Assembly: GCF_001456025.1 (NCBI RefSeq)
Contig: NZ_LMTZ01000055.1
Coordinates: 62,001-126,000, forward strand
Reading direction: 5' to 3'
Source: Mastigocoleus testarum BC008
Lineage (GTDB): Bacteria; Cyanobacteriota; Cyanobacteriia; Cyanobacteriales; Nostocaceae
DNA length: 64,000 bases
Of this stretch, positions 54,829-63,956 are shown piece by piece. The notes below the pieces were generated by a model. The model did not search any database. It worked only from the letters and a program-made list of their open reading frames with translations, and was not told the DNA's origin. Both the position numbers and the translations under genes were made by a program. How positions within the stretch are numbered: position 1 is the first letter of the stretch; each line of letters starts with the position of its first letter.

Positions 54829-57800
54829 TCAATCAAGAAGCGATAGTAATACATCAAGTTCATCTTGACTCAAGTCCGCTTCAGGGAAATCAGAAGGGGT
54901 ATATCCTCCTGCATCATTGGACAAACAATGGGCGATGATTGTTTCTAGAGCTTGCAAATAACAATTTGCTAAACCTTCTACAGTAGACTTTTCATGGATA
55001 TTCTTGCTATACCTCCAATCCAGTTGCAGCTGACCATTAATAATTAAGCCATCTATTTCTAATAAATGAGAGCGTTGTCCCAAAGGACTATGAATTTCAC
55101 CATGAGACTCTCGAGCAAACTTCCACCCATTCCCCAATTGTGTTTGGTCAAATTGACCCAAGTAATTGAAACTTATCTCAGCTTGGGGAAGTGTTTGTAA
55201 TTGTTCGCGGATATTCAGGTCAGGACTGAGATAACGCAAAATACCATAACCAATACCTCGTTGGGGAATTTGTCGCAATTGTTCTTTGACTGACTTGAGA
55301 ATATCTCCCAGATGAGTTAAATCTTCTAGTTTTAGTAGAACTGGGAACACACTAGTAAACCACCCTACGGTGCGAGACAAATCCACATCCTCAAATAAAT
55401 CTTCCCGTCCGTGACCTTCTAAATCGACAAGTAAGGAATTACCATCGGTCCACTGAGCAAAAGTCTGCACCAAAGCAGTAAGCAAGACATCATTAATTTG
55501 AGTATTGTAAACCGAGGGGATTTCCTGCAATAGCTTATGAGTTTGTTCCCTACTCAGGAATACAGATACAATGTCACAGGAAGCTACAGTGTTAAAGAAT
55601 TTTTCAGTTGATTTTTCATGAGTATAATCAACAGGTAAATGAGTCGCAAATGTATTAGTCATTTGCAACCAGTATTTTAATTCCGACCTCAGTGCTTCTC
55701 CCTGAGCGTAATCTTGGAGTCGATATGACCAATCTTTAAAAGATGTGGTTTTAGCTGGTAATTGGATATTCTCTCCCCGTAAAAGTTGGTAATAAGCCGT
55801 TGTCAAATCTTCCAGTAAAATTCGCCACGACACACCATCAACAGCGAGATGATGGATAACAATCAGTAAACGTCCTGGTAAAGAAGTACCTGACTGGAAT
55901 AACACCATCTGTACTAATTGACCAGTAGAAATATTCAGTGCTTTTTGTTGTTCGTTTGCTTTTTGAGTGATGAACGCTATTTTTTCTTCTTCTGATTCTA
56001 GGTGCGACAAATCAATAACCTGGAAGGGAACAGAAAAAGTAGCATCCCGATTAATTTGCTCCCACTGAGAACTATGCTGGACATATTGCAGACGCAAAGC
56101 ATCATGATGAACCAACAACTGTTTTAGTCCCTGCTGTAGTAACTCCGGTTTGATGTCAGATGGAACCTCCAGTAGCATTGCTTGATTGAAGTGGTGAGGT
56201 TCAACAAAATTTTGCTCGAAAAACCAGTGCTGAATTGGTGTTAAGGGAATCTCTCCAGTAACTAAACCCTGTTGAGCTTGAAGATTAGTAGTAGCTTTAC
56301 CAGCAACCATTGCTAATTCCGCAACAGTTTGATATTGAAACAATTGTTTTGGTGTCAGTTTTAAACCAGCTTGATGAGCGCGAGCGATGATTTGAATGCT
56401 GACAATCGAGTCTCCACCCAGTTCAAAGAAGTTGTTATGAATACCTACTTGTTTTAGATTTAAGACATTCTTCCAGATATCAGCTAAAATTTCTTCAGTA
56501 TAATTACGAGGAGCAACAAAGTTTTCTAAGTCAATATTTACTGATGGAATCGGAAGAGCGCGACGGTCTACCTTACCACTAGGAGTCAAAGGTAAGGAAT
56601 CTAAAATTACAAACACACTAGGTACCATGTAATCGGGTAACTTTTGTTTGAGGAAGTCCCGGAGTGTATTTTGGATGTTGCGGAAAGTTGGGGGTGTAGA
56701 TTTTCTTCCCCCCAAACTTTCCAAGACGGATTTTTGAGTTTGTAGAGATGTTGATGTTACATTTAATGTCTCTACAATATAGGCTACAAGACGTTTTTTC
56801 CCCGGTTCATCTTCTTGGACAATAACAACCGCTTCTTTTATTTGGGGATGTGCAGCGATCGCAGTTTCAATTTCTCCCAATTCGATCCGAAAACCACGAA
56901 TTTTTACTTGGTTATCAATTCGACCGAGAAATTCAATATTACCATCCGGCAAATAACGAACTAAATCCCCAGTTTTATATAATTTTGAACCGGTAATGGG
57001 TAATAATTTGTAATTAATATCTCTCTTTGCTTCCTCTGCTCCCCTACTTTTTAAGAAGGAATTTTGGATAAATTTCTCAGCCGTTAACTCTGGACGATTG
57101 AAATAACCTCTAGCTAAACCAGCCCCACCAATATACAATTCACCTGGTACACCAATAGGAACCGGTTGGAGATATTTATCTAGAATATAAACTTCTACAT
57201 TCTTCAGCGGTCGTCCAATCGGTAACTGTGAGTTTATATTGTGCGGCGATCGCAGTTCGGAAAATCTGTATGTTGTCGTTTCTACAGTTGCTTCCGTTGG
57301 ACCGTAAGCATTGATTAATAAGGGAGTTTGTGTAAGCTTATTCTCTCCATACTTTCGCCACAAATTTAATGTTTCTGCTAGTGCTGCTTCTCCCCCGATA
57401 ATTACCAGTCTTACTGATGCGGGTAATATTTCACCAGTAGTTACTAATTCAGATGTTAACTGATGCCAATAAGCTGTAGGTAAATCTAATACCGTTAACT
57501 GAGACTCACGACAGCTTTGTAGAAATTGAGAAGTAGAGTTTATCATTTCATCGGTGCGTAGCACCAAAGTTCCACCAGCAGTTAAACAAGTATAAATTTC
57601 TTCTGCTGCAACATCAAAACTAATTGATGCAAATTGCAAAACCTTGTCCTCGGAACTAATTCCATACTCTACCTTTGCTGCTTCGATGAAATTTACCAAA
57701 GACCGATGTTCTATCATTACACCCTTTGGTTTTCCAGTGGAACCAGAAGTGTAAATTATATAAGCTAAATTATCTGATTTTACCTTGCTAACTTTTGTAG

Positions 57801-59865
57801 AAACGTTACATGTAATGTCTGTAGATATTGGATCTTTATCCAAGCAAATTACTTTTGCACTATTTTTAGGTAAAACATCTACTAATTTCTGCTGAGTCAG
57901 TAGAATTGATACTCCAGAATCCGCCAACATATATCCTAAACGTTCCGGGGGATAATTAGGATCCAGGGGAACATAAGCACCACCAGCTTTGAGGATTCCC
58001 AATAATCCTACAACCATTTCCAAAGAGCGTTCTATACATAAACCAACCAAGACTTCTGGTTCCACACCCAATGTTTGTAGATAATGTGCTAATTGATTTG
58101 CTTTAGCGTTCAATTGTGCATAAGTTAGTTTTTGGGAACCAAATTCTACTGCGACAGCATCAGGTGTTTTTTCTACCTGCGATTCAAACAACTGATGGAT
58201 ACATTTATCCTTAGGGAAATCGCTCTTTTTAGAATTCCACTCAATCAATAACTGATGTTGTTCGTTTTCTGTCAGGATAGGTAGTTCACTAATTTGTAAC
58301 TGGGGATTTGCAACAATCGCTGATAACAAAGTCTGGAAATGACCTGTCATTCTAGCAATAGTGTCACTTTCAAACAAGTCAGTATTATATTCCCAATAAC
58401 CTCTGAGTCCCGCTTCTGTCTCCCACATCGACAAACTTAAATCAAACTGAGATGTACCCCGATCTACTAGTTGGGGAGTTAGGGAAATATCCGGTAAATC
58501 TAATGTATCTATGGAAAAATTCTCCAGCACAAACATTGTTTGAAATAGGGGATTGTAACTGGGAGAACGTTGTGGTTGCAGTGCTTCTACTACTTGCTCA
58601 AAAGGTATATCTTGATGGGTGTGAGCATCTAGCACAACCCGTCTTACCTGTTGTAATAACTCAGAAAAACTAGGATTATCTTTAATTTGGGTACGCAACA
58701 CTATTGTATTAGCAAAAAAGCCAATCAGTGATTCTACTTCCTGACGGTTACGATTTGCAAAGGGAGAACCGATACAAATATCCTCTTGACCGCTATAACG
58801 ATAAAGTAAAATACTGTAAGCCGCCAGCAGACTCATAAACAAAGTTGTTCTTGACTTTTGGCTGAGAGTTTGCAGCTGTTGAGTCAAATTTTGGTCGAGT
58901 TGGAATTGAGCGATCGCTCCACAATAAGTCTGTACGGGAGGACGAGGTTTGTCAGTTGGTAATTCCAATAACGGTGGAACCGAAGCTAACTGTTGCTTCC
59001 AGTAATTTAGTTGTCTTTCTAATACTTCTCCAGTTAACCATTGGCGTTGCCAAATTGCAAAGTCTGCATATTGGATCGGTAATTCTGGTAATCTTGTAGA
59101 GACGTTGCATGCAACGTCTCTACATGTCGCGTCTGTAGATATTGCGTCTTTATATGTTCCGTCTGTAAATGTCGCATCTGTGCGTTTCGCATCTTGATAA
59201 AAAGCAGATAATTCTTGAAAAAACACTCCCATTGAAGCACCATCGGTAATGATGTGGTGCATGACTAATATCAGCACGTAGGATTCGGGAGCGAGATGCA
59301 ATAAAGTTGTTCTTAACAAAGAACCATTGCTCAAATCGAAAGGTTGTCTGGCTTCTTTGATAATAATTTGTTGTACTTCTGCTTCTGATGAACCCTGTAA
59401 GTCAATTACTGGTAGGGGTACATTCAAGGAAGGATTAATATATTGTAAAGGTTTTCCCTCTACATTCGAAAAGCTTGTTCGTAAAGCTTCATGACGACGG
59501 ACAATTTCATTAATACTTTTTTCTAAAGCAGGGATATTTAACTTCCCTGTAATTCTTACTTGAAAACTTTCATTATAAAAAGGGTTATTACTATCCAATT
59601 GATAGTTAAACCACATTCGTTGCTGAGCAAAGGATAAAGATAAATTTCCGTTTCGTGGAGCAGGTGCGATGGCTTTGTTTGTGGATTGTTTAGCAATCTT
59701 TGCTTGTTGGAGAAAAGTTATAACTTCTGTTTTTCGCTCGGTTAATTCTTGCTTCAGGGTTGACGTCATTACTCCCTTCGGAGCACGATAACGTAGTTTT
59801 TCATTTTCAATCCAGAGATTGATTCCTAAATCTTGTAAATTAGATAAAAATTTAACTATAGTCAT
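54829..59865 (-). CDS. NRPS module 1: docking-C-A-T-E
   Basis: Protein of 1678 residues. TubC-type docking domain (1-56, INLWIENEKLRYRAPKGVMT); condensation domain with MHHIITDGAS (about 202); adenylation domain with YTSGSTGKPKG (about 707); carrier FFELGGDSIVS (Ser about 1148, the GGDS form usual before an epimerisation domain); epimerisation domain with IHHLAVDGVSW (about 1337), DLEGHGRE, VGWFTSVFPV and FNYLGQF. It therefore adds a residue and flips it to the D form. The code by eye is D-V-E-D-I-G-A-V-E-K; two acidic pocket residues would suit a basic side chain, but I make no firm call. Repeat DNA is inserted at about residues 225-256, 680-689, 935-958 and 1028-1058. The upstream partner is the FkbH-like starter protein. 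Confidence 0.9.
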   Translation of the reverse strand: MTIVKFLSNLQDLGINLWIENEKLRYRAPKGVMTSTLKQELTERKTEVITFLQQAKIAKQSTNKAIAPAPRNGNLSLSFAQQRMWFNYQLDSNNPFYNESFQVRITGKLNIPALEKSINEIVRRHEALRTSFSNVEGKPLQYINPSLNVPLPVIDLQGSSEAEVQQIIIKEARQPFDLSNGSLLRTTLLHLAPESYVLILVMHHIITDGASMGVFFQELSAFYQDAKRTDATFTDGTYKDAISTDATCRDVACNVSTRLPELPIQYADFAIWQRQWLTGEVLERQLNYWKQQLASVPPLLELPTDKPRPPVQTYCGAIAQFQLDQNLTQQLQTLSQKSRTTLFMSLLAAYSILLYRYSGQEDICIGSPFANRNRQEVESLIGFFANTIVLRTQIKDNPSFSELLQQVRRVVLDAHTHQDIPFEQVVEALQPQRSPSYNPLFQTMFVLENFSIDTLDLPDISLTPQLVDRGTSQFDLSLSMWETEAGLRGYWEYNTDLFESDTIARMTGHFQTLLSAIVANPQLQISELPILTENEQHQLLIEWNSKKSDFPKDKCIHQLFESQVEKTPDAVAVEFGSQKLTYAQLNAKANQLAHYLQTLGVEPEVLVGLCIERSLEMVVGLLGILKAGGAYVPLDPNYPPERLGYMLADSGVSILLTQQKLVDVLPKNSAKVICLDKDPISTDITCNVSTKVSKVKSDNLAYIIYTSGSTGKPKGVMIEHRSLVNFIEAAKVEYGISSEDKVLQFASISFDVAAEEIYTCLTAGGTLVLRTDEMINSTSQFLQSCRESQLTVLDLPTAYWHQLTSELVTTGEILPASVRLVIIGGEAALAETLNLWRKYGENKLTQTPLLINAYGPTEATVETTTYRFSELRSPHNINSQLPIGRPLKNVEVYILDKYLQPVPIGVPGELYIGGAGLARGYFNRPELTAEKFIQNSFLKSRGAEEAKRDINYKLLPITGSKLYKTGDLVRYLPDGNIEFLGRIDNQVKIRGFRIELGEIETAIAAHPQIKEAVVIVQEDEPGKKRLVAYIVETLNVTSTSLQTQKSVLESLGGRKSTPPTFRNIQNTLRDFLKQKLPDYMVPSVFVILDSLPLTPSGKVDRRALPIPSVNIDLENFVAPRNYTEEILADIWKNVLNLKQVGIHNNFFELGGDSIVSIQIIARAHQAGLKLTPKQLFQYQTVAELAMVAGKATTNLQAQQGLVTGEIPLTPIQHWFFEQNFVEPHHFNQAMLLEVPSDIKPELLQQGLKQLLVHHDALRLQYVQHSSQWEQINRDATFSVPFQVIDLSHLESEEEKIAFITQKANEQQKALNISTGQLVQMVLFQSGTSLPGRLLIVIHHLAVDGVSWRILLEDLTTAYYQLLRGENIQLPAKTTSFKDWSYRLQDYAQGEALRSELKYWLQMTNTFATHLPVDYTHEKSTEKFFNTVASCDIVSVFLSREQTHKLLQEIPSVYNTQINDVLLTALVQTFAQWTDGNSLLVDLEGHGREDLFEDVDLSRTVGWFTSVFPVLLKLEDLTHLGDILKSVKEQLRQIPQRGIGYGILRYLSPDLNIREQLQTLPQAEISFNYLGQFDQTQLGNGWKFARESHGEIHSPLGQRSHLLEIDGLIINGQLQLDWRYSKNIHEKSTVEGLANCYLQALETIIAHCLSNDAGGYTPSDFPEADLSQDELDVLLSLLD
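56742..56775. repeat. In-frame diverged palindrome near the end of the A domain of NRPS module 1
   Basis: GTAGAGATGTTGATG, then TTACATTTAATGTCTCTAC; arms GTAGAGA and TCTCTAC are kept while the centre has drifted. It is read in a different frame from the other coding copies (VETLNVTSTSLQ). Confidence 0.6.
57000..57065. repeat. In-frame repeat remnant in the A domain of NRPS module 1
   Basis: gtaatgggtaataatttgta and a following tgcttcctctgctcccctac tract encode about 24 residues (KRDINYKLLPITGS) before KLYKTGDL, the same site as the insertion at 48232-48345 in module 3 but shorter. Confidence 0.65.
57797..57824. repeat. In-frame diverged 28-bp palindrome before motif A3 of NRPS module 1
   Basis: GTAGAAACGTTACATGTAAT, then GTCTGTAG; the inner arms pair and the outer arms have partly decayed. 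It is the same position as the repeat at 49059-49101 in module 3. Confidence 0.65.
59096..59123. repeat. In-frame perfect 28-bp palindrome in the C domain of NRPS module 1
   Basis: GTAGAGACGTTGCA with its exact complement, identical to the intergenic copies at 13457 and 15994. Further partial arms (atgtcgcgtctgtag, atgttccgtctgtaa) extend it to about 59190. On the gene strand it encodes CRDVACNVST before LPELPIQYADFAIW. Confidence 0.85.
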
Positions 59866-59867
59866 TT

Positions 59868-59928
59868 CAATTATCAGTTATCAGTTAACAGTTAACAGTT
59901 ATTAGTTAACAGCCATCAGTTAACAGTT
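59868..59928. repeat. Heptamer tandem repeat (agttatc/agttaac) upstream of NRPS module 1
   Basis: About eight 7-bp units in the 169-bp spacer between the FkbH-like gene and NRPS module 1; same family and same position relative to the start codon as 54528-54592. Confidence 0.8.
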
Positions 59929-60034
59929 ATCTCACTGATACATCGATAAGTAAGAGTAGTAGAAAACATTTTTACTTTTTCACAAATATAATTTGAGAGC
60001 TTGATACGTTGATAGGTTTTTACTGTTTGGTCAT

Positions 60035-62377
60035 TTACAAAACACCTTCATCGTATTCGTCTTCAGTATCAGCAATAGAACTACTAATGTGTTGTGTTGT
60101 AGTTTGCAGTACCTGAAAACTCTCAGCTAAGCCAGTTACCGTAGGGAATTCAAATAAAAGATTTAGAGACAGTTCCAATTTAAAAGCGTCCCGCAATCGA
60201 GAAATTAAATGAGTTGCAGATAGGGAATTTCCCCCCAATTCGAAAAAGTTATCATTAATACCCACCCGATCTATTTTTAAAACTTCAGCGAACAGACTTG
60301 CGATCGCTTTCTCTACAGAAGTACGAGGAGCAACAAATCCAATTTCTAATTCTGGACGTTGACGTTGTTGTCGATATAAAATTTCCTGGAGTATAAGTTC
60401 GGGGGTATATAACTCTTTTGCTACACGTTCCCAAATAATTCCTTCTGAGGAATCCCGTAGATCTGAGGTATTTGTAGTTTCAATTTGTTGAGAATTATTT
60501 TGCTGCAAATCCTGTGGAGATGGAGTTTCTGTTTCTACTTGATTTGGATTAAAAGTTAATCTAGTCAAAGCTGTAGATGAAAATTGAAATAACTCAACAG
60601 TATTATTTTTAGGAGTTACGCACTCATTACCAACTTTCAATGGTTTGGGATTGCTTCCTATAGTCGCAATGACCGTATTTACATTGTCCATGCGTAAGTC
60701 GCGATCTTCTTGGTTGTATTTCTCCTGGTTACACTCATCCAGTTTCAACTTCTCACTAATACTTTCAAGAAAATCTAAAGCTGGTTTATTTTTCTGGGTC
60801 TGTTGATATAAAAGATTAACTTTGCTCAATCCTTTATCTCGTGCTGTTTTCCCCAAATAGGAAACCACCCGATGCTCCACACCTCGACCAAGTACCCGAC
60901 AACTGAGTAAAAAAGTATCTACACTTAATACATCATCATTATCATTAGAGGAAAACAACATTAAACCAACTAAACCATAATCTCCAAATCGGTCTTTGAC
61001 GCGAACAACTCGACACTCCAACATACCAGAATCACAGAGTTGTTGAATTTCAACTTCTGACCGTCGGATAGTAGTAAAGTTAAATTGATTAGTACGTTGA
61101 GTTAGTTGAGAAACCCGTGGTAAGTCTTCCGGTTTCATCTGAGAAATCTCAATTTCTAAACCCAATTTCGTCAGAAAATCAGTAAAAGTGAGAGACTTTT
61201 GATGTAAACGCTGACGTTGGACATTTTGCTGATAAAGTTCAGTTCTTTTCTGATCTTCTTTAGTTACTTGTATCTGGTCGAATGCCCAAATATGCTGGAT
61301 AAATTGGGGAATTTGTTCGCATTCTTTAGGAAGTTGTAGGGTTAAAACCTGGGGACAATTAGCCTTAACTTCCCCACACTCCACCGGATTGTCATCAATG
61401 AATATAAAACTATCCAAACCCAATTGAAGTTCTGCAGCAAGGGATTTCAAATTTTCAGACTTAGTTTTCCAATTAATCCGCCAATTTACCACCCGATCTG
61501 TTTTTAGTAACATATCTGGATGTTGTTCAAATACTGCAAACACATCAGCTTCAACATTCTTACTGCACAAACAAATCAGCTTTCCCGCTTCTTGCTGTGC
61601 AATGATAAATTTTTGTAGTGCTTGATATGGAGGGCTAATTTTCACCCCAGTTGAACCATCTTCACCACAAACTCCACTCCACAGAGTGTTATCGCAATCG
61701 AGAACAATTACTTTATAAGGTAAACTTTTCAAAGCATGGATTTTTCGCGCCAGCATTGTACCCAAAGCACAAAAGAAAGATGGAGTGTAGGGAATTTTTC
61801 CTTCTTCTTCACCGTAAGGGTCGTAGTAATCTGCAACTGGATAAGTTCTATTTAACTCTTCATATGTCACTACGTATACACCGTTGATGTGATTTAATTC
61901 AGACACCAACCATGTCTCCATATCCCGATACAGCTGCACCCGATTAATATCCCCAAGTGCTGACGGAGAAACCGGACAAATACAAACCAGATAAGGAGTT
62001 TTTGAACCTTGTGTCGCTCCTTGCATAGCCAGCAAGAATTCTTCTACACTGTGCTTAAAAGTTTCATCATCCTGGTACCAGTCCTCAAATCGTATCAGAA
62101 TTAGATTTACACCTTGCTGATTCTGCGATGTGATACTATTTTTGTCGAGTAACTGTTGAAATATTTGATTGTAAGGGGCAAACTCAATCGAGTGAAAGAT
62201 TCCTATTTCTTGCATCCAAAATTCAAGAGTATCTTTCACTGGTTCGCTAGTAAAGGATGCAGCAATTGCAATATTCTGGATTATTTTTTCCCTTTTTCCT
62301 TTGGACAACTCATTTCCAGAGGATTGTCCTGCTTCTGGTGAATCTTTTACTTTTTTGATTAATCCTGTTGGTAACAT
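60035..62377 (-). CDS. FkbH-like HAD (HAD-IIIC) starter enzyme with carrier domain
   Basis: Protein of 780 residues from the ATG at 62375-62377, which has AGGGG upstream; the preceding in-frame TTG is not needed. Residues 30-215 resemble the N-terminal part of long FkbH-like proteins (IAIAASFTSEPVKDTLEFW). The HAD core follows: VIVLDCDNTLWSGVCGEDG (about 222) with the nucleophile Asp, LCSKN, and FIFIDDNPVECGE. A GNAT-like part runs to about 560 (QLTQRTNQFNFTT, DRFGDYGLVGL). A carrier domain is at the end (FFELGGNSLSA, Ser about 715). Known FkbH proteins take 1,3-bisphosphoglycerate and load a glyceryl (sometimes later lactyl) unit on a carrier. As first gene of the NRPS operon it probably supplies such a starter acyl unit. 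Confidence 0.85.
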   Translation of the reverse strand: MLPTGLIKKVKDSPEAGQSSGNELSKGKREKIIQNIAIAASFTSEPVKDTLEFWMQEIGIFHSIEFAPYNQIFQQLLDKNSITSQNQQGVNLILIRFEDWYQDDETFKHSVEEFLLAMQGATQGSKTPYLVCICPVSPSALGDINRVQLYRDMETWLVSELNHINGVYVVTYEELNRTYPVADYYDPYGEEEGKIPYTPSFFCALGTMLARKIHALKSLPYKVIVLDCDNTLWSGVCGEDGSTGVKISPPYQALQKFIIAQQEAGKLICLCSKNVEADVFAVFEQHPDMLLKTDRVVNWRINWKTKSENLKSLAAELQLGLDSFIFIDDNPVECGEVKANCPQVLTLQLPKECEQIPQFIQHIWAFDQIQVTKEDQKRTELYQQNVQRQRLHQKSLTFTDFLTKLGLEIEISQMKPEDLPRVSQLTQRTNQFNFTTIRRSEVEIQQLCDSGMLECRVVRVKDRFGDYGLVGLMLFSSNDNDDVLSVDTFLLSCRVLGRGVEHRVVSYLGKTARDKGLSKVNLLYQQTQKNKPALDFLESISEKLKLDECNQEKYNQEDRDLRMDNVNTVIATIGSNPKPLKVGNECVTPKNNTVELFQFSSTALTRLTFNPNQVETETPSPQDLQQNNSQQIETTNTSDLRDSSEGIIWERVAKELYTPELILQEILYRQQRQRPELEIGFVAPRTSVEKAIASLFAEVLKIDRVGINDNFFELGGNSLSATHLISRLRDAFKLELSLNLLFEFPTVTGLAESFQVLQTTTQHISSSIADTEDEYDEGVL

Positions 62378-63044
62378 CAAAACCCCTGCTTCAGATCGAG
62401 TCTTATACTGTTGAAATATTTGTCAGTTATTCGAAAAAATAAATTATTAGTAAACAACATCAAGGCTTATAACCGCAGGTGTTGTAACCCTAGTTATAAA
62501 GAATATTGTGTCCCACAGATAAACTACCCCCCTGAACAGGACATACTCTGCGAAAGCATGAATATAACCCTGTCCTAGAGCATCATTAGTAAATATGCTT
62601 ATGGGGACAGGAAGGAAATTTTTCCCTGGATATAAAAGGGTTAGATATTTCCTACAGTCTCTTCTGAGAGGTTAAAATCATGTTTTATTTACCTTCTTAG
62701 TAATATTACGTTTTTATATTTTTTGTCTGTTTTTTTTTATACTAATATTTTCAGAAGATTTATTAGGTTGTCAGTGACTACAAAAACCACAGTAATGTTA
62801 TTTGTATTATAAAAACCAGAGTTCAAACAACCTAATGAAAGACAAGTAAGTGATGTACAGGCGAGAAGCTAAAAGTCAGGTGTAAAGCGCATTCCACTTC
62901 TGATTCCTGTCTTCTGACTCCTGAATTCTGTTATGAAAGCTGAAATAACCTAAATTTGTGGGAATCATCACAGATGTGATTTACGGCGATTGTTGAAGGT
63001 TGATGTATTCACACCTGCCAATGCCCCATCCCCATCCCAACCCC
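62378..63044. other. Gene-free stretch holding the NRPS operon promoter
   Basis: About 667 bp between two minus-strand genes. At 62534-62611 the motif GGACA recurs in both directions (ACAGGACA, CCCTGTCC at 62568-62575, GGGGACAGG at 62603-62611), giving an inverted repeat about 190-230 bp upstream of the FkbH-like start that might bind a regulator. At 62845-62935 there is a repeat block (caagtaagtgatgtacaggc, then ttctgattcctgtcttctga) related to DNA near 3920 and 4105. No gene is seen. Confidence 0.55.
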
Positions 63045-63932
63045 TCAAAACTCCCTTTGTTCAAACCAAAACTTAATTTTGTCATACCTGAACACAGGTC
63101 CATCCTTGCAAATAAAAGTTGGTCCAAGTTGACAATGTCCGCAAAAACCAACAGCACACTTCATATTCCGTTCCATTGAAATATAAATGTTATCTGGACT
63201 GACTCCCCGTTTTAATAACTCTGCAATTGTAAACTGCATCATCACTTCCGGTCCGCACATTATTGCTGTGGTATTGAGTCGGTCAAAAGGTGCTCTACGT
63301 ATCAAGTGTGTCACAACTCCGACATTGCCCTGCCAACCAGCTTGAGCCCGATCAACTGTGACAAATACTTCCAGGTCGAGGTGAGATTTCCATGCTTTTA
63401 AATCGCGACGAAAGAGTATATCTTGAGGCGTACGAGTCCCGAAAAGCAAAACAACCTTACCGTATTTTTGTCTATTTGCCAGTATATGATATACCGCAGG
63501 TCTGAGTGGAGCTAAACCAATTCCTCCGGCAACTAAAACTACATCATTACCCTCAGCAATCTGTAAAGGCCAAAAACTACCAAAGGGTCCCCGTATCCCC
63601 ATTGTGTCACCAGGTCTGAGCTTACTCAAGGCAGTGGTAACATTTCCTACTATTCTGGTAGTATGTTGTAATTTCTCCGGTTCTTGTGGATTCCCACTAA
63701 TAGAAATAGCACACTCACCTGTGCCGAAAGCATAGAGCATGTTAAATTGACCGGGCACAAAGTTAAATTGTTCTTTACCGTCAGCAGGTTCTAACTCTAG
63801 GGTAAAAGTATCATGAGTTTCCTTACGCGTTCGTTTTACCCGGTAAATTTTCGGGAGCATCGGGTTAACTGGGGTATGAGAGGGAAGATAGAGGTGTGGA
63901 GATATATTCTCTTTCCTTTTAAAAGTGGTCAT
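63045..63932 (-). CDS. Hydrogenase gamma subunit-like FAD/NAD(P) and 2Fe-2S reductase
   Basis: Protein of 295 residues of the ferredoxin-NADP reductase fold. FAD domain first (about 28-125: FVPGQFNML, IRGPFGSFWPL), then the NAD(P) domain (VVLVAGGIGLAPLRP, LFGTRTPQDILF, MCGPEVMM), then a C-terminal cysteine cluster for 2Fe-2S in MKCAVGFCGHCQLGP and FICKDGP. This set matches the gamma subunit of group 3 bidirectional NiFe hydrogenases (sulfhydrogenase HydG), and also AsrB of sulfite reductase. In that role it passes electrons between NAD(P)H and the hydrogenase. The hydrogenase delta and alpha subunits would be expected just beyond or before it; none lies to its left, so they may lie past the right edge or elsewhere. 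A 19-bp duplication surrounds its start codon. Confidence 0.75.
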   Translation of the reverse strand: MTTFKRKENISPHLYLPSHTPVNPMLPKIYRVKRTRKETHDTFTLELEPADGKEQFNFVPGQFNMLYAFGTGECAISISGNPQEPEKLQHTTRIVGNVTTALSKLRPGDTMGIRGPFGSFWPLQIAEGNDVVLVAGGIGLAPLRPAVYHILANRQKYGKVVLLFGTRTPQDILFRRDLKAWKSHLDLEVFVTVDRAQAGWQGNVGVVTHLIRRAPFDRLNTTAIMCGPEVMMQFTIAELLKRGVSPDNIYISMERNMKCAVGFCGHCQLGPTFICKDGPVFRYDKIKFWFEQREF

Positions 63933-63956
63933 AATAATTAAAAGTGGTCATAATAA
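63921..63956. repeat. 19-bp tandem duplication over the start codon of the reductase gene
   Basis: AAAAGTGGTCATAATAA occurs at 63921-63937 and again at 63940-63956. Each copy contains an ATG on the minus strand, 19 bp apart and so in different frames. The upstream ATG would open a 10-codon frame that ends just inside the gene. Confidence 0.8.
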
